Program-made: the position numbers and the translations under genes
Assembly (NCBI GenBank): GCA_029856055.1
Contig: JAHQWF010000025.1
Location: forward strand, 1-32,398
Reading direction: 5' to 3'
DNA from: Candidatus Njordarchaeota archaeon
GTDB taxonomy: Archaea; Asgardarchaeota; Njordarchaeia; Njordarchaeales; Njordarchaeaceae
Length of the DNA: 32,398 bases
The notes under the pieces: generated by a model
Databases searched by the model: none
Told to the model about the DNA's origin: nothing
Seen by the model: only the letters and a program-made list of their open reading frames with translations
Part shown: positions 21,584 to 31,424 of the stretch, piece after piece
Layout: each line of letters opens with the position of its first letter
Position numbering within the stretch: the first letter of the stretch is position 1

Positions 21584-23905
21584 TTGATATCCATTAATAG
21601 CTATAGATCCCGAGCTATTACACTTCTGTTTCTAGTGTTTCTATTGTTTTCAAGCATTATTATTCCACTAAAATGGGATAGTATTAGGACTCAATTGGAT
21701 CATGGTAACCTTAAAGATATAGAAGAGGATCAGGTAAGGAGCACTGCTCTAACTAATTACCTTGGAATCTATGTACGTGGAGAAAGTTATGTCAATATAT
21801 CTGGATCACTAGTTGACCAGAACGGTGAACCCGTAGCTAATACAGATATATTTGTATTTCTTAATATCTCGGATGATGAAGCCATTTTCATAGGGACATA
21901 TAAGACAGATATAAATGGGTCATTCAACATCTCATTTCTATTGCCAATAAATGTTCCAGAGGGAAACAGAACTATCACGATATATTCTGAACCTAATTTA
22001 AGAGCGGGGATAGGGGATGCTTGGGCATATTATTGGCTATACGTATGTAGTCGAGTTCATGTTAATGTTCTATTAGAGAAAAATGAAGCGGCGTTTTTTG
22101 AGAATAATGCCTCTTTTTCTATAAGTGTGATTTTCGACAATGGAAGCGTTGTCCAGAGAGAGAATATGTTAATTTCTGTAAGTGTAATTCACGAATCTAT
22201 GATAGAGAACGCTAGTTTAAGAACTGGACCCGATGGGGTGGCTAGAGGAATCGTAAATTTCACGTCGGTTGGGGAATATACTATCGAGGCGGTATTTAAT
22301 ACGAGTGAGCCAGATAACTATCTTGGAGATTTTGTGTTAGCTGACGGTCAATATGTGGTTGATGGATCAATATTAGGTGAAACTTTATCTACAGACATAG
22401 GTACTTTATCTGTGTATTTAGCTGATAGAATCATACTAAATTTCGAGAACACTCAAAGCAGGAGTCTCCAGGTTATCCGTGGAGAGGCCTCTATCAGCAT
22501 TCTTGGTCGTTACTTAAACATTAGTGGTTTTCCAGATCGGCATTTAGTTAATTTATCTGTAATATATCTCGGTACTAATGATAATTATTATGAGTTATTT
22601 GTAAGTAAGGTATTGTGGTCTGATGTAGATGGTTATTTTAAATATAATTTTGAGGTGAATGAATCTTTTCTACCTGGGAGATATATAATATCATGCGATG
22701 ATGTGAACGAGTCCACTGTAGATATTGTGGATCCGCTTGATCTATCCGTGTTTAGTAATATTTCTTTGAATATTGTTTATATGAGCCCAAATGTTAGTGC
22801 CACACGTATTTCTAGTGGAAGTTTAGTTGAAATATTTGGTTATGTTCGAGATGGGATCGATGGTACGGCTTTAGAGGGCGTAACAATTAAAGGAATTTTG
22901 GTAGATAATTCATTAGGGAGGGAGATCACGCTTAATCAGACCAATACAGATATCGAGGGCTCATTTATCCTTATGCTTGTTTTACCAGAGACTTTTGAAT
23001 CTGGAATAATCACATTAAAGATTCTTGCAGAAGGATTAAACTACTACCTTAGTGCTGAGCGCGAATTTTCCTTTGAGGTATATAATCACCTTATTTTAAG
23101 GTTAAGGATCGGTAATAACAGTTACATTTGGTCTTTGCGGGAGGGATTGGCTCTAGCGCAAAATGATACGGTTCTATACAATATTGAATTTCCAGCGAAT
23201 CTAACAGCTTATTTTGTAATAGTGGATGATTTTGGAAGAAGAATGAATGTATCCAGTATCACTATTTTAGTTAACGATACAGGGGTTGCTGAGTTTTTTA
23301 ATATCTCAGAGGCCATTTTTTACTTAGTTAACATAAATTCTACCACTAATATAACGCTAATTATAGGTGATCTAGACGTATCTGTATCACTATTGGTACT
23401 TGGAAGATTTCTTGGAAGTACCGAAGGCACAGGGCCTTTGCCTAATATACCGTTTTTTGCTATATTGGTTATCTCGATCCTCGCTGTGCCATTGATACTT
23501 ATAACCTTAATGAGTGAAATCAAGGTGATTACACATACTAGGAGCGAGTCTGAGAAAGATATTTTCGGCATAATATTAAACATTGAAAGAGCGGGAATGG
23601 AGAGGAAGTTTCTCGAGATGGCAGCGTTTATCAGAGCGTTTTTCAACAAATTAGCGACTGATAATGGCATCTCTGTATCCTCATATCTCACTACACGAGA
23701 AATTTATCAATTAATATTAGAAAAAAATGAAGAGTTTGCTGATGCTAAAGATCACTTAGAGTTCTTATTGCATTGTTATGAAAAAATAGTGTATGGTTTC
23801 AAGAGATTATCTGATAGGGAGTTACAAAAGCTTAAGACAGTGATATCGGATATCTATATTTTCTTAAAGAGTCTTATTGCGAGGAGAGAGAACAAAAATG
23901 CCTAA
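21584..23905 (+). CDS. large surface protein with cytosolic DUF4129-like domain
   Basis: 773 residues. An N-terminal signal or anchor (AITLLFLVFLLFSSIII, about 11-27) precedes a long extracellular part (about 40-620) rich in beta strands and N-x-S/T sequons. At least two stretches look like carboxypeptidase-regulatory/Ig-like repeats (VNISGSLVDQNGEPVANTDI near 70 and EIFGYVRDGIDGTALEGVTI near 420). A single helix (about 622-645) leads to a cytosolic domain (about 650-765) whose YLTTREIYQLILEKN ... HCYEKIVYGFKRLSDREL pattern resembles DUF4129, a domain usually fused to transglutaminases in MoxR/DUF58 neighbourhoods. No transglutaminase domain is present. TTG start follows TTGGAG. It overlaps the next gene by 8 bases. 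Function unknown: an outside-binding, inside-signalling scaffold is a guess. Confidence 0.8.
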   Translation: MISINSYRSRAITLLFLVFLLFSSIIIPLKWDSIRTQLDHGNLKDIEEDQVRSTALTNYLGIYVRGESYVNISGSLVDQNGEPVANTDIFVFLNISDDEAIFIGTYKTDINGSFNISFLLPINVPEGNRTITIYSEPNLRAGIGDAWAYYWLYVCSRVHVNVLLEKNEAAFFENNASFSISVIFDNGSVVQRENMLISVSVIHESMIENASLRTGPDGVARGIVNFTSVGEYTIEAVFNTSEPDNYLGDFVLADGQYVVDGSILGETLSTDIGTLSVYLADRIILNFENTQSRSLQVIRGEASISILGRYLNISGFPDRHLVNLSVIYLGTNDNYYELFVSKVLWSDVDGYFKYNFEVNESFLPGRYIISCDDVNESTVDIVDPLDLSVFSNISLNIVYMSPNVSATRISSGSLVEIFGYVRDGIDGTALEGVTIKGILVDNSLGREITLNQTNTDIEGSFILMLVLPETFESGIITLKILAEGLNYYLSAEREFSFEVYNHLILRLRIGNNSYIWSLREGLALAQNDTVLYNIEFPANLTAYFVIVDDFGRRMNVSSITILVNDTGVAEFFNISEAIFYLVNINSTTNITLIIGDLDVSVSLLVLGRFLGSTEGTGPLPNIPFFAILVISILAVPLILITLMSEIKVITHTRSESEKDIFGIILNIERAGMERKFLEMAAFIRAFFNKLATDNGISVSSYLTTREIYQLILEKNEEFADAKDHLEFLLHCYEKIVYGFKRLSDRELQKLKTVISDIYIFLKSLIARRENKNA

Positions 23906-25325
23906 GAAATATACGGTTATCAAGGTTCTTTTTTATCTACTCATAATCATTATTACTTACCCGATTATAGCAAGTGTATTAGGGTTTAATGTTAATTCTA
24001 CTCCTTTTTCTATTTATAATAATGGTGGTAATGGCTTAAGCTATCTTGCTAATGAACTGCGTGATAATGGATATGACCTGAAGACAATTTTATCTTCCCT
24101 CAAGATATTAAGAAGTATAAACACCACGGGTGTTCTTGCGATCATTGCACCTACAATAAAGTACGATATTCAAGAGGCCATAGCTGTGATAGATTTTTTG
24201 AACAGAGGAGGTAGCCTATTAATTGTGGATGATTTTTATGCGTCTAATTCCCTTCTCGGTAATATTTGGCTAATATTTAGCATAGCCCAGGTTTTCACCG
24301 GCCAAGACATAATCCTGGAGGGCATATATTTCAATACTACTGCTGTATTAATGGACGCAAGATCTTTCTATAAGACGCCAGCAAATCCAGTGATCATAAA
24401 TTTTAATGACTACTATGGAATATTAGGAAATAGAGTAAGAAGAGTTTTAACAAGTTTTCCATCATCCTTGTCATTAAAGGTTAGAGTTAATATTAATGGA
24501 TCTAGTAAAGAATTGATCACTAGTTTACCAGGAGAAATTAGTCTATTAAGCTCTACTGAAAACAGTTGGCTAGAGACAGATCTAGAGTCAGCAATAAAGA
24601 ATACCGCTAAGCCTGATCCGTGGGAATGGGGCGGTGCGTCATTCGGGCTAGGACTAGCTATAGAGCTGCCTAATGGTGGTAAATTAGTTATGATTTCTGA
24701 TCCAGATATATTTTCAAATAAACTAATTAAATTACCTGATTTTGATAACTTGAGATTTGTTCTATCTATAATGGATTGGCTTGCCGACGGAAGGAACGAT
24801 GTAACAATATTTTTTGATGAAGCTCATTTGCCGCACATGATGTATGATCCATTGCTTTCTCTCTCAATATGGTTTAAATTGATTACTGAAGTTTCATCTT
24901 CATGGATTATTGCTCCAATTGCACCAATAATCGCAATAATTACGCTGTTAGGTTACGTACCTAGGCTTAAAGGTTTCAGACCGAGGTTATTCAGTAGGGT
25001 TGAGAGAGTGCTAGAAAATTCTTGGACAAAATCTAGGATAAGATGGTATATACGATCAAGAGACTTTAAACAAGCTTGCTCTGTGATTTTAGATCATCTG
25101 ATATATAGTATCATAAGACGTTATGGGCTGCAAGAGACTGAGTGGGATCAAGTTATTGAAGATTTATTGAGTAGGAGAGTTGATTTAACTAGTTATAGAT
25201 ACAGGATTATGGCTTTTATGAATAGGCTTCATGATTACTCAGTAGGCAAGAAAAAAATAAAGGAAGATGAATTCCTTGAACTTCTAGAAGAGTACAAGGA
25301 TGTTAAAGCTTTAATACTGGGTTAA
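23898..25325 (+). CDS. DUF4350-like membrane protein
   Basis: 475 residues. One N-terminal helix (about 9-28) is followed by an extracellular domain beginning STPFSIYNNGGNGLSYLANELRD, with a DUF4350-like Rossmann core (VLAIIAP ... DFLNRGGSLLIVDD, about 76-110) and LVMISDPDIFSN (about 265-276) and IFFDEAHLPH (about 308-317). A second helix (about 336-356) leads to a basic cytosolic tail of about 120 residues with a helical domain. This architecture, in which the protein resembles a glutamine-amidotransferase-like binding fold, is found beside MoxR and DUF58 genes. ATG at 23898 is chosen because GAGGAGAG lies just upstream; it overlaps the previous stop. An in-frame TTG at 23877 would add seven residues. 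Confidence 0.8.
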   Translation: MPKKYTVIKVLFYLLIIIITYPIIASVLGFNVNSTPFSIYNNGGNGLSYLANELRDNGYDLKTILSSLKILRSINTTGVLAIIAPTIKYDIQEAIAVIDFLNRGGSLLIVDDFYASNSLLGNIWLIFSIAQVFTGQDIILEGIYFNTTAVLMDARSFYKTPANPVIINFNDYYGILGNRVRRVLTSFPSSLSLKVRVNINGSSKELITSLPGEISLLSSTENSWLETDLESAIKNTAKPDPWEWGGASFGLGLAIELPNGGKLVMISDPDIFSNKLIKLPDFDNLRFVLSIMDWLADGRNDVTIFFDEAHLPHMMYDPLLSLSIWFKLITEVSSSWIIAPIAPIIAIITLLGYVPRLKGFRPRLFSRVERVLENSWTKSRIRWYIRSRDFKQACSVILDHLIYSIIRRYGLQETEWDQVIEDLLSRRVDLTSYRYRIMAFMNRLHDYSVGKKKIKEDEFLELLEEYKDVKALILG

Positions 25326-25409
25326 TAAACTTAGTTAGTTAGCGTAGTAGCCATCAAATCATTTTTCTTAGTATTGCGGTATGAAATAATTAACAATTGG
25401 TAAGTTAAG

Positions 25410-26432
25410 ATGAGTGAAGACAATATTATTGGTGAAGAACAAATAATGGAGTCGGAAGAGAGTTTGGTAGTGGAAGAGAAGGTAATAATCGATGTGAATT
25501 TTATTCGCGATACATGGGAAAAGATAAGGGAGGAGATGCGTAAGGCAGTTGTGGGAATGGATAATGTGATTGAAGTTCTGTTTATAGGTCTCTTATCAGA
25601 AGGGCATATACTTTTAGAAGGACCTCCAGGTATCGCGAAAACTTATGCGGCTCAGAATTTTGCACATACATTAGGTTTAAGATTTAAGCGTGTTCAAATG
25701 ACACCAGATTTGTTACCTGCGGATATAATCGGTACTATGGTGTTTGATCCAAAGGAATTGAAGTTTAGATTCAAAAGAGGCCCTATTTTTACTAACATTC
25801 TATTAGTTGATGAGATTAATAGGGCGCCTCCAAAAACACAATCTGCTTTATTAGAAGCTATGGAGGAAAGACAAATTACTGTTGAGGGTGTAACTTATCC
25901 ATTGCCTAAGCCATTCATAGTTTTGGCGACGCAAAATCCGATCGAGATGGAGGGAACTTATCCGCTTCCAGAAGCGCAAGTCAGCAGGTTTATGCTTTAC
26001 CTTAAAATAGGGTACCCAAGCCCTGAGGATGAGCTAAAGATAATAAGGCTAAAGAACAAAACCCTAGAGCGCATAAACGTAAATACAGTTGTTAGTGGCA
26101 GAACGATTATTGAGATGCAAAAGGTCGTACAGAGAGATATTAGGGTGGATGATAAAATAATGAGGTACATAAGAGATATCGTTGTTGCATGCCGAAGAGA
26201 CGCAAGAGTGCTTCTAGGCTGCTCGCCGAGAGCCTCTATCGCACTATTAATGGCCTCAAAGGCTTATGCGGCAATGCAAGGAAGGGACTTTGTTATTCCA
26301 GATGACGTCAAACACGTTACTATGCCAGCATTGAGGCATAGAATAATTCTAAAACCTGAAATCGAGTTAAGCGGCGTTACTAGCGACGATATCGTGTTAA
26401 CTATTCTTAAGGCAATACCAGTGCCTGGTTAG
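25410..26432 (+). CDS. MoxR-family AAA+ ATPase
   Basis: 340 residues. Walker A GPPGIAKT (about 72-79), Walker B ILLVDEINRAPPKTQSALLEAMEE (about 130-153), sensor 1 LATQNPIEMEGTYPLPEAQVSRF (about 171-193) and the C-terminal lid with RASIALLMASKAYAAMQGRDFVIPDDV are all textbook MoxR. A 25-residue acidic N-terminal extension precedes the usual start. MoxR ATPases act as chaperones that assemble or activate partner complexes, typically with von-Willebrand-A proteins such as the DUF58 protein 11 bases downstream. The ATG has only a weak GGTAAG upstream; the 84-base gap before it may contain a separate promoter. Confidence 0.95.
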   Translation: MSEDNIIGEEQIMESEESLVVEEKVIIDVNFIRDTWEKIREEMRKAVVGMDNVIEVLFIGLLSEGHILLEGPPGIAKTYAAQNFAHTLGLRFKRVQMTPDLLPADIIGTMVFDPKELKFRFKRGPIFTNILLVDEINRAPPKTQSALLEAMEERQITVEGVTYPLPKPFIVLATQNPIEMEGTYPLPEAQVSRFMLYLKIGYPSPEDELKIIRLKNKTLERINVNTVVSGRTIIEMQKVVQRDIRVDDKIMRYIRDIVVACRRDARVLLGCSPRASIALLMASKAYAAMQGRDFVIPDDVKHVTMPALRHRIILKPEIELSGVTSDDIVLTILKAIPVPG

Positions 26433-26443
26433 GTGAAAAAACT

Positions 26444-27847
26444 TTGATAACGCGTAGAGGCGGGCTTTTTGTACTATTTGGTGTGGCATTAGAGTTATTT
26501 GCTTTATCTTTCTATGCGATGCGTGATTTCGCTAATTTTATTTATGATACTTTTGGAATCGATTTAGCTTTGTATCTTCCTAACATATACAACCTAGTTT
26601 ATTTATCCCCTGCATTGATTATACTTTCTAGTATTATGTTGGTTAGTGCAACTATATCCTTTATACAATATAGTTTTTTTACTAGGATTGAATTTATCCA
26701 GATTAGGCGAGAATTATCGACAGATAGGTGTTTTGCAGGGGATTTCGTTACTGTAGTAATCAAAATAACAAATAAAAGTAGGTTTTGGATAGGTAATTTA
26801 TTCATTAGTGATATAATACCTGATACTTTTGATCTTGTTTTGGGGGAAAACTATATATCTACAGCGCTACCACCAAAATCTACTGCAAAGTTTTCTTACG
26901 TAATTAGAAGCGGTGTTAGAGGAGTTTATAAGCTTGGTCCCATGCAAGTCGTTTTACAGGACCGAGCAGGTTTTTTCATGAAGCAATATTTAGTTGAATA
27001 TTATGATGAGATACGGGTATATCCATCATATGAGGATGTGAGGCGTTTAGAATTTCTGCAAAAAGCTTATGGCACTATTTTGTTTGGAAGGTACAGAGTT
27101 CGCGAAAAAGGTCACGGCTATGATTTTTGGGGCATAAGAAAGTATGAAGTTGGAGACAGCGTTAGAGCAATTGATTGGAAGGCTAGTGCACGTACAGGAT
27201 CGCTCATGATTAGGGAGTATGAGGCTGAGAAAAACATTAAGCTATACATTTTTATTGATGCTTCATCTTCAATGAGTGCAGGATCGGTGAGATTAACTAA
27301 ACTGGATTACGTGGCTAGGGCTGCTGTTTTGTTGTCGTACTTAGCTAATAGAGCTCAGGATCTGTTTGGTTTAGTTGTGTTTTCTGACGGAATCAAGGAA
27401 TTTGTACCCGCAAATAAAGGTCGCAGACACTTTTATAGAATATTAGACACTCTTGCTGGAATTGACTCAGAGGGAGCATCTAATTTATCTAGAACAATGA
27501 AGGAATTCGTAATGCGTGAGAAACGTGCAGCACTAGGCATAGTACTATCTGATTTAGAAGGAGACCCAACGATAATTGAAGAAGCGGTTAAAGTTGCGTT
27601 AGCACGAAATGTTTTTCTGTTATTTATTGCTCCCATAGGCCCCTTATTTGAGAGAATACCGTCCGATGAGATCACGAGATCGTTCTTTGAGGTTGTCTTA
27701 ACCGAATATGTCAAGAGAAGGGAACAGATAAGGAGTCGGCTTGCGAGATATTCAGTACCTATAATAGATGTAGGGCCAGAAGATTTAATTGGGGTTGCTT
27801 TAGAGACGTTTCTAAAAGCCAAAGCTAGAGGAATAGGAATGATTTAG
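26444..27847 (+). CDS. DUF58 protein with von Willebrand A domain
   Basis: 467 residues. Two or three N-terminal helices (about 6-26 and 45-79) anchor it; a beta-rich domain follows (about 85-200), then the DUF58 core GHGYDFWGIRKYEVGDSVRAIDWKASARTG (about 222-253) leading into a vWA domain. The metal-ion adhesion motif DxSxS appears as DASSSM at about 271-276, with later strand segments (GLVVFSDGI, ALGIVLSDLEGD, VFLLFIAPIG). The motif means a divalent metal could be bound and a partner gripped. MoxR most likely remodels this protein or its complex. TTG start follows AGGTGA. It lies 11 bases after moxR and 26 before the next membrane gene. Confidence 0.92.
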   Translation: MITRRGGLFVLFGVALELFALSFYAMRDFANFIYDTFGIDLALYLPNIYNLVYLSPALIILSSIMLVSATISFIQYSFFTRIEFIQIRRELSTDRCFAGDFVTVVIKITNKSRFWIGNLFISDIIPDTFDLVLGENYISTALPPKSTAKFSYVIRSGVRGVYKLGPMQVVLQDRAGFFMKQYLVEYYDEIRVYPSYEDVRRLEFLQKAYGTILFGRYRVREKGHGYDFWGIRKYEVGDSVRAIDWKASARTGSLMIREYEAEKNIKLYIFIDASSSMSAGSVRLTKLDYVARAAVLLSYLANRAQDLFGLVVFSDGIKEFVPANKGRRHFYRILDTLAGIDSEGASNLSRTMKEFVMREKRAALGIVLSDLEGDPTIIEEAVKVALARNVFLLFIAPIGPLFERIPSDEITRSFFEVVLTEYVKRREQIRSRLARYSVPIIDVGPEDLIGVALETFLKAKARGIGMI

Positions 27848-27873
27848 TTGGCAAATTAAAGAGGCAGATTAAA

Positions 27874-29106
27874 TTGAGTGGTAATGAGTACTTAACGGGA
27901 ATAAATAAAGTAAAGAATAAATTAAGGATGTCTTTATATTTCCTTCAAGCTATAACTCTTATCATCTTTGTGTTTGTGATTTACTACTTTCTATCACTTA
28001 TACCCGAGGGCGTTTTCAGCTTAGATTATGTAATCCTAGTTATAAGGACTGTTAAAGAGATAATAGTTTTGGCTCTTGTAGTAATAGTGTATTACATAAT
28101 TTATCAAAGTATCAGAAAGTTTGACCCAGCTACTAGCGTTGAGATTTATATTGCCGTATTTTTATCGAATATAGCTATAATTTTTGGCATTGATCCAAAC
28201 TATGCGCTTGATGCAAATGCTTTTTATAATCATATAGCCAGTGCATTTAACCAGCCATTTAACCTAATATTTGGTTTTACTTCATTAGTTTTTATAATAT
28301 CTAGCATTCTAATAATTGGTTTCATTAGACGTGGCTCCCTCGAATCCCTGTTCACATTGCTAATAATAATGTATTTTGATTTAATTTTCTTGGGGTTGTT
28401 CACTGAGGTATTTCATATTGAGGGTGTATCTGGTTTTGAATTTACAAGCATAATCAATGTAATAAGAATCTTGTCAACTCAGGAAATTCTATTTTTTGTA
28501 ATAACGTTTATTCTAGTGGAATTTGGGCAGGTATATGCCTTCTTTTATTCTTATGCAAAGCCCCTGTCCGATAGATTAGAGCGCCTAATAGCTCAACTAG
28601 GAAGGGTAGAGAGAATTGTTGAGAGAGAACGGATGCAGCCTCGGGAAAGGAAACTGGAGGAAACCAAGTTTATAGAAGTTCTATCACCACTTGCTAAAAG
28701 CATTATACGTGATGCTTATGAGGGATACGCTTTCCTAGGGGAGGGGACATCACTGTATGTTAGTGCAAAGTTAAAATCTTATGTAAAGAGAATGCAGGAG
28801 AAATCTAGTGATTTTTTTGAGAGTATATCAGGGGTGCTTGCTACACCTAAAGTTATCACTATCATTATGTCTTTGCTATTATCTTTCTTTACGAAGGTAG
28901 CTATAGGATTAATAGTTGTTGTTGGGTCAACTTATCTACTTTTATTTGTGTTAAGTAGATTAGGAGGGGGTACAATAGTTGAGATGAATAGGGTCGAGGC
29001 TTATGTATATGTTAATATAGCTTTGATCTCTCTGATCTATCTGGCGGTTTTGATAATGTCTTTTAGATTAAAATTCAAAAGAAGGGAGGATATTAGGGAG
29101 CTTTAA
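27874..29106 (+). CDS. eight-helix membrane protein of the MoxR block
   Basis: 410 residues, family not recognised. About six helices fill residues 15-230 (for example ITLIIFVFVIYYFLSLI, IIVLALVVIVYYIIY, LIFGFTSLVFIISSILIIGFI, ILFFVITFILVEFGQVYAFFY). A charged cytosolic segment follows (about 231-325), with a heptad-like stretch (LERLIAQLGRVERIVERERM) and a compact part (ETKFIEVLSPLAKSIIRDAYEGYAFLGEGTSLYVSAKLKSYV). Two more helices (about 327-365 and 380-400) end the protein. Start TTG with GAGG some 10 bases upstream. Its position suggests it is the membrane partner of the DUF58 protein. It converges with mcm with 5 bases between stops. Confidence 0.75.
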   Translation: MSGNEYLTGINKVKNKLRMSLYFLQAITLIIFVFVIYYFLSLIPEGVFSLDYVILVIRTVKEIIVLALVVIVYYIIYQSIRKFDPATSVEIYIAVFLSNIAIIFGIDPNYALDANAFYNHIASAFNQPFNLIFGFTSLVFIISSILIIGFIRRGSLESLFTLLIIMYFDLIFLGLFTEVFHIEGVSGFEFTSIINVIRILSTQEILFFVITFILVEFGQVYAFFYSYAKPLSDRLERLIAQLGRVERIVERERMQPRERKLEETKFIEVLSPLAKSIIRDAYEGYAFLGEGTSLYVSAKLKSYVKRMQEKSSDFFESISGVLATPKVITIIMSLLLSFFTKVAIGLIVVVGSTYLLLFVLSRLGGGTIVEMNRVEAYVYVNIALISLIYLAVLIMSFRLKFKRREDIREL

Positions 29107-29111
29107 TCATT

Positions 29112-31226
29112 TTAGTAAGAGACAGACTTATATTTTCCAGGTCTAGGTTCATATACATTTCCCTTGTTTTTCTCTCTATTCAGTACTTCTATAACAAAGT
29201 CTTCGCTTATTTTCTTTTGTTTTGCTTCTTCTATTATTCTTTTAATTGGAACTCCGTCGGGATACTCGCTTTCTAGTTCCCTAAGAATATCCATAACTTG
29301 TAGATATCTAGCTCTTTTGGAAGACGATACGCCGGTAGAGACTATCCCGATATCAATGTGTCCACTCTCGGGATCCCTGCCAACTTGAGATAGAGAGTAT
29401 GTCATTAATTCTATAGCGAAATCAGCGTCGCTTTCATCAGCCTCCTCCTTTAATAGCATTCTTGCGCGAGCCTCAGTTAATCTAACCAGAGCTTCTAATT
29501 GCCTGGCTGTGATTGCTACTGGGCTCATACCTAAGCTTTCCTCACTTTCTTCTTTGCTCATTGCTCGCATCTTCATGTAGAAATCTAATATTTTTTTAGC
29601 AGCTTCTTTAGTTAGTTTTGGGAATACATGTTCTTTAGCGTATAGGATATATTTCTTTAAGAATTCTGGAGAGAAGGGTGGTTCGGGACGTATATCTCTA
29701 GTATGTAATCCAAGTATGTGAGACGCCATTTTGTAATCTTCTTCTTTTTTAGGTATATCTACGAGCACAAAAATTAAGTCAAATCTTGAAAGAATTGTGG
29801 GGGGTAAATCAAGATTCTCTGCAAGATTCCTCTCGGGAAGATATCTACCGAATTTCGGATTTGCGGCGGCTAGTATTGAAGTTCTAGCATTGAGTGTGGC
29901 GACAATGCCTGCTTTGGCAATGGATATGCTCTGCTGCTCCATAGCCTCATGAAGGGCTCTTCTATCATCCCTGCTCATTTTATCGAACTCATCGATGCAT
30001 GCTATTCCTTTGTCTGCAAGAACTAGAACTCCTGCTTCGAGAGCCCAACCATCATCGCTCTTAACTACTGCTGCTGTTAATCCGGCAGCAGAGGAACCTC
30101 TTCCAGACGTGTATAGTGCCCTCGGAGAAATCTGTGCAACATATTTTAATAGCTGTGATTTTCCAGTTCCAGGATCACCAATTAGCAAAATGTTTATTGT
30201 TCCCCTGATTTTTGTTCCATCTGGTAGAACCTTTGGTACACCACCAAATAAAAGCGCTGCTATAGCTTTCTTAATACGTTCATACCCATAAATTGATGGT
30301 GCTATACTTTGATATATCTTATTTTCAAGGTCCTCGCTGTTTTTAAGTGATTCAATGATATCTTTTTCTTCCTCTGTTAGCTCTATCTCTTCTAATTCGC
30401 CACTTTCACTATCGATGTATAGTGTCTCTATTACTATATCAAATAAAGGTTTTTTTCCTGCGCGTAAACCGCGCTCTGGAAACGTCTTCACTACACCGTA
30501 TACTGTAACTCTGTCTCCTGGGCGAACTTTACTTGTCAAATCTCCTCTAACCACAGTAACTACGCCTTGTGGTAATTGCCCAGGCGGTAATTCTTCAGGT
30601 AATTCTTGTATTGTCAATTCCTGATACTCCTCATACTCAAGACTCTCTTTCATCATTTCAAATCGGTTTGGATTATTATTGTCACATGTCGGGTTAAGGC
30701 ATACTGTAGGCTTTTGGAATTCATCTTCAAATTCTAATGGGAAATTAAACCCGCATACTAAGCATCTAAACATAGCTCTTCTTAGTATTGGTTTTATTTT
30801 TATCGCTTTGACAACTATGCCTTTAAAATTAATTATTTTTCCTAGATTCTCAGCTCTATGCAATTCTCTTATTGAAATTGGTTTCCCGATGTTTTTTATC
30901 CGTACTCTGTACTTCCTTAATGTGTCTTCCGAGATGTCTTCTTGGAGCAATTTTATGCTTCTTCGGAATGCTACGTTAAATAGATTAATAACTTTTAATG
31001 GAGTTTTTAATAAGTTGTCTGCTAGTTCTTGGTCAAATAATGCTAGGTCTGGGAAATCAACTACTATGGATCTTCGTGTTTCGTCAGCTATAATTTGCAA
31101 TATTTCTTCACGATACTTATAGAAATCTTTTCCCTCTTCATCTAGAATCGTGAAGTTAAGCAAGAAGTTCATGAAACGTTCGATAATTTGTTCGTCTGGT
31201 AGTATCTCTCTAGAAGTAACCTCCAC
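29112..31226 (-). CDS. mcm: replicative MCM helicase
   Basis: 704 residues, normal for an archaeal MCM. The N-terminal OB domain carries a zinc finger with C155, C158, C176 and C181 (RCLVCGF ... TVCLNPTCDN). The AAA+ core has Walker A GDPGTGKSQLL (about 348-358), GRGSSAAGLTAAV, Walker B IACIDEFDKM (about 405-414) and the arginine finger ILSRFDLIFVLVD (about 481-493). A C-terminal winged helix follows (about 625-700). It unwinds DNA as a hexamer at the replication fork. Start GTG with a weak AGGTA upstream. No cdc6/orc1, GINS or primase gene lies beside it in the window. Confidence 0.97.
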   Translation of the reverse strand: MEVTSREILPDEQIIERFMNFLLNFTILDEEGKDFYKYREEILQIIADETRRSIVVDFPDLALFDQELADNLLKTPLKVINLFNVAFRRSIKLLQEDISEDTLRKYRVRIKNIGKPISIRELHRAENLGKIINFKGIVVKAIKIKPILRRAMFRCLVCGFNFPLEFEDEFQKPTVCLNPTCDNNNPNRFEMMKESLEYEEYQELTIQELPEELPPGQLPQGVVTVVRGDLTSKVRPGDRVTVYGVVKTFPERGLRAGKKPLFDIVIETLYIDSESGELEEIELTEEEKDIIESLKNSEDLENKIYQSIAPSIYGYERIKKAIAALLFGGVPKVLPDGTKIRGTINILLIGDPGTGKSQLLKYVAQISPRALYTSGRGSSAAGLTAAVVKSDDGWALEAGVLVLADKGIACIDEFDKMSRDDRRALHEAMEQQSISIAKAGIVATLNARTSILAAANPKFGRYLPERNLAENLDLPPTILSRFDLIFVLVDIPKKEEDYKMASHILGLHTRDIRPEPPFSPEFLKKYILYAKEHVFPKLTKEAAKKILDFYMKMRAMSKEESEESLGMSPVAITARQLEALVRLTEARARMLLKEEADESDADFAIELMTYSLSQVGRDPESGHIDIGIVSTGVSSSKRARYLQVMDILRELESEYPDGVPIKRIIEEAKQKKISEDFVIEVLNREKNKGNVYEPRPGKYKSVSY

Positions 31227-31424
31227 TTTAATTACCTACGTTTAATGATATAATTCTCGAATTAGGTAGATGACTTTATTCTAAAGTGCGGTAACACATC
31301 TATATTATCTAAAACTATACAGTAGCTAATATAAATTTTCATGATACCTTTTTTAAAAATGAATATGTAAGTGAAAGTTAATTAGCTTGATAGTTCTCGA
31401 TAAAAGGTTCTGAATGTAGTAATT

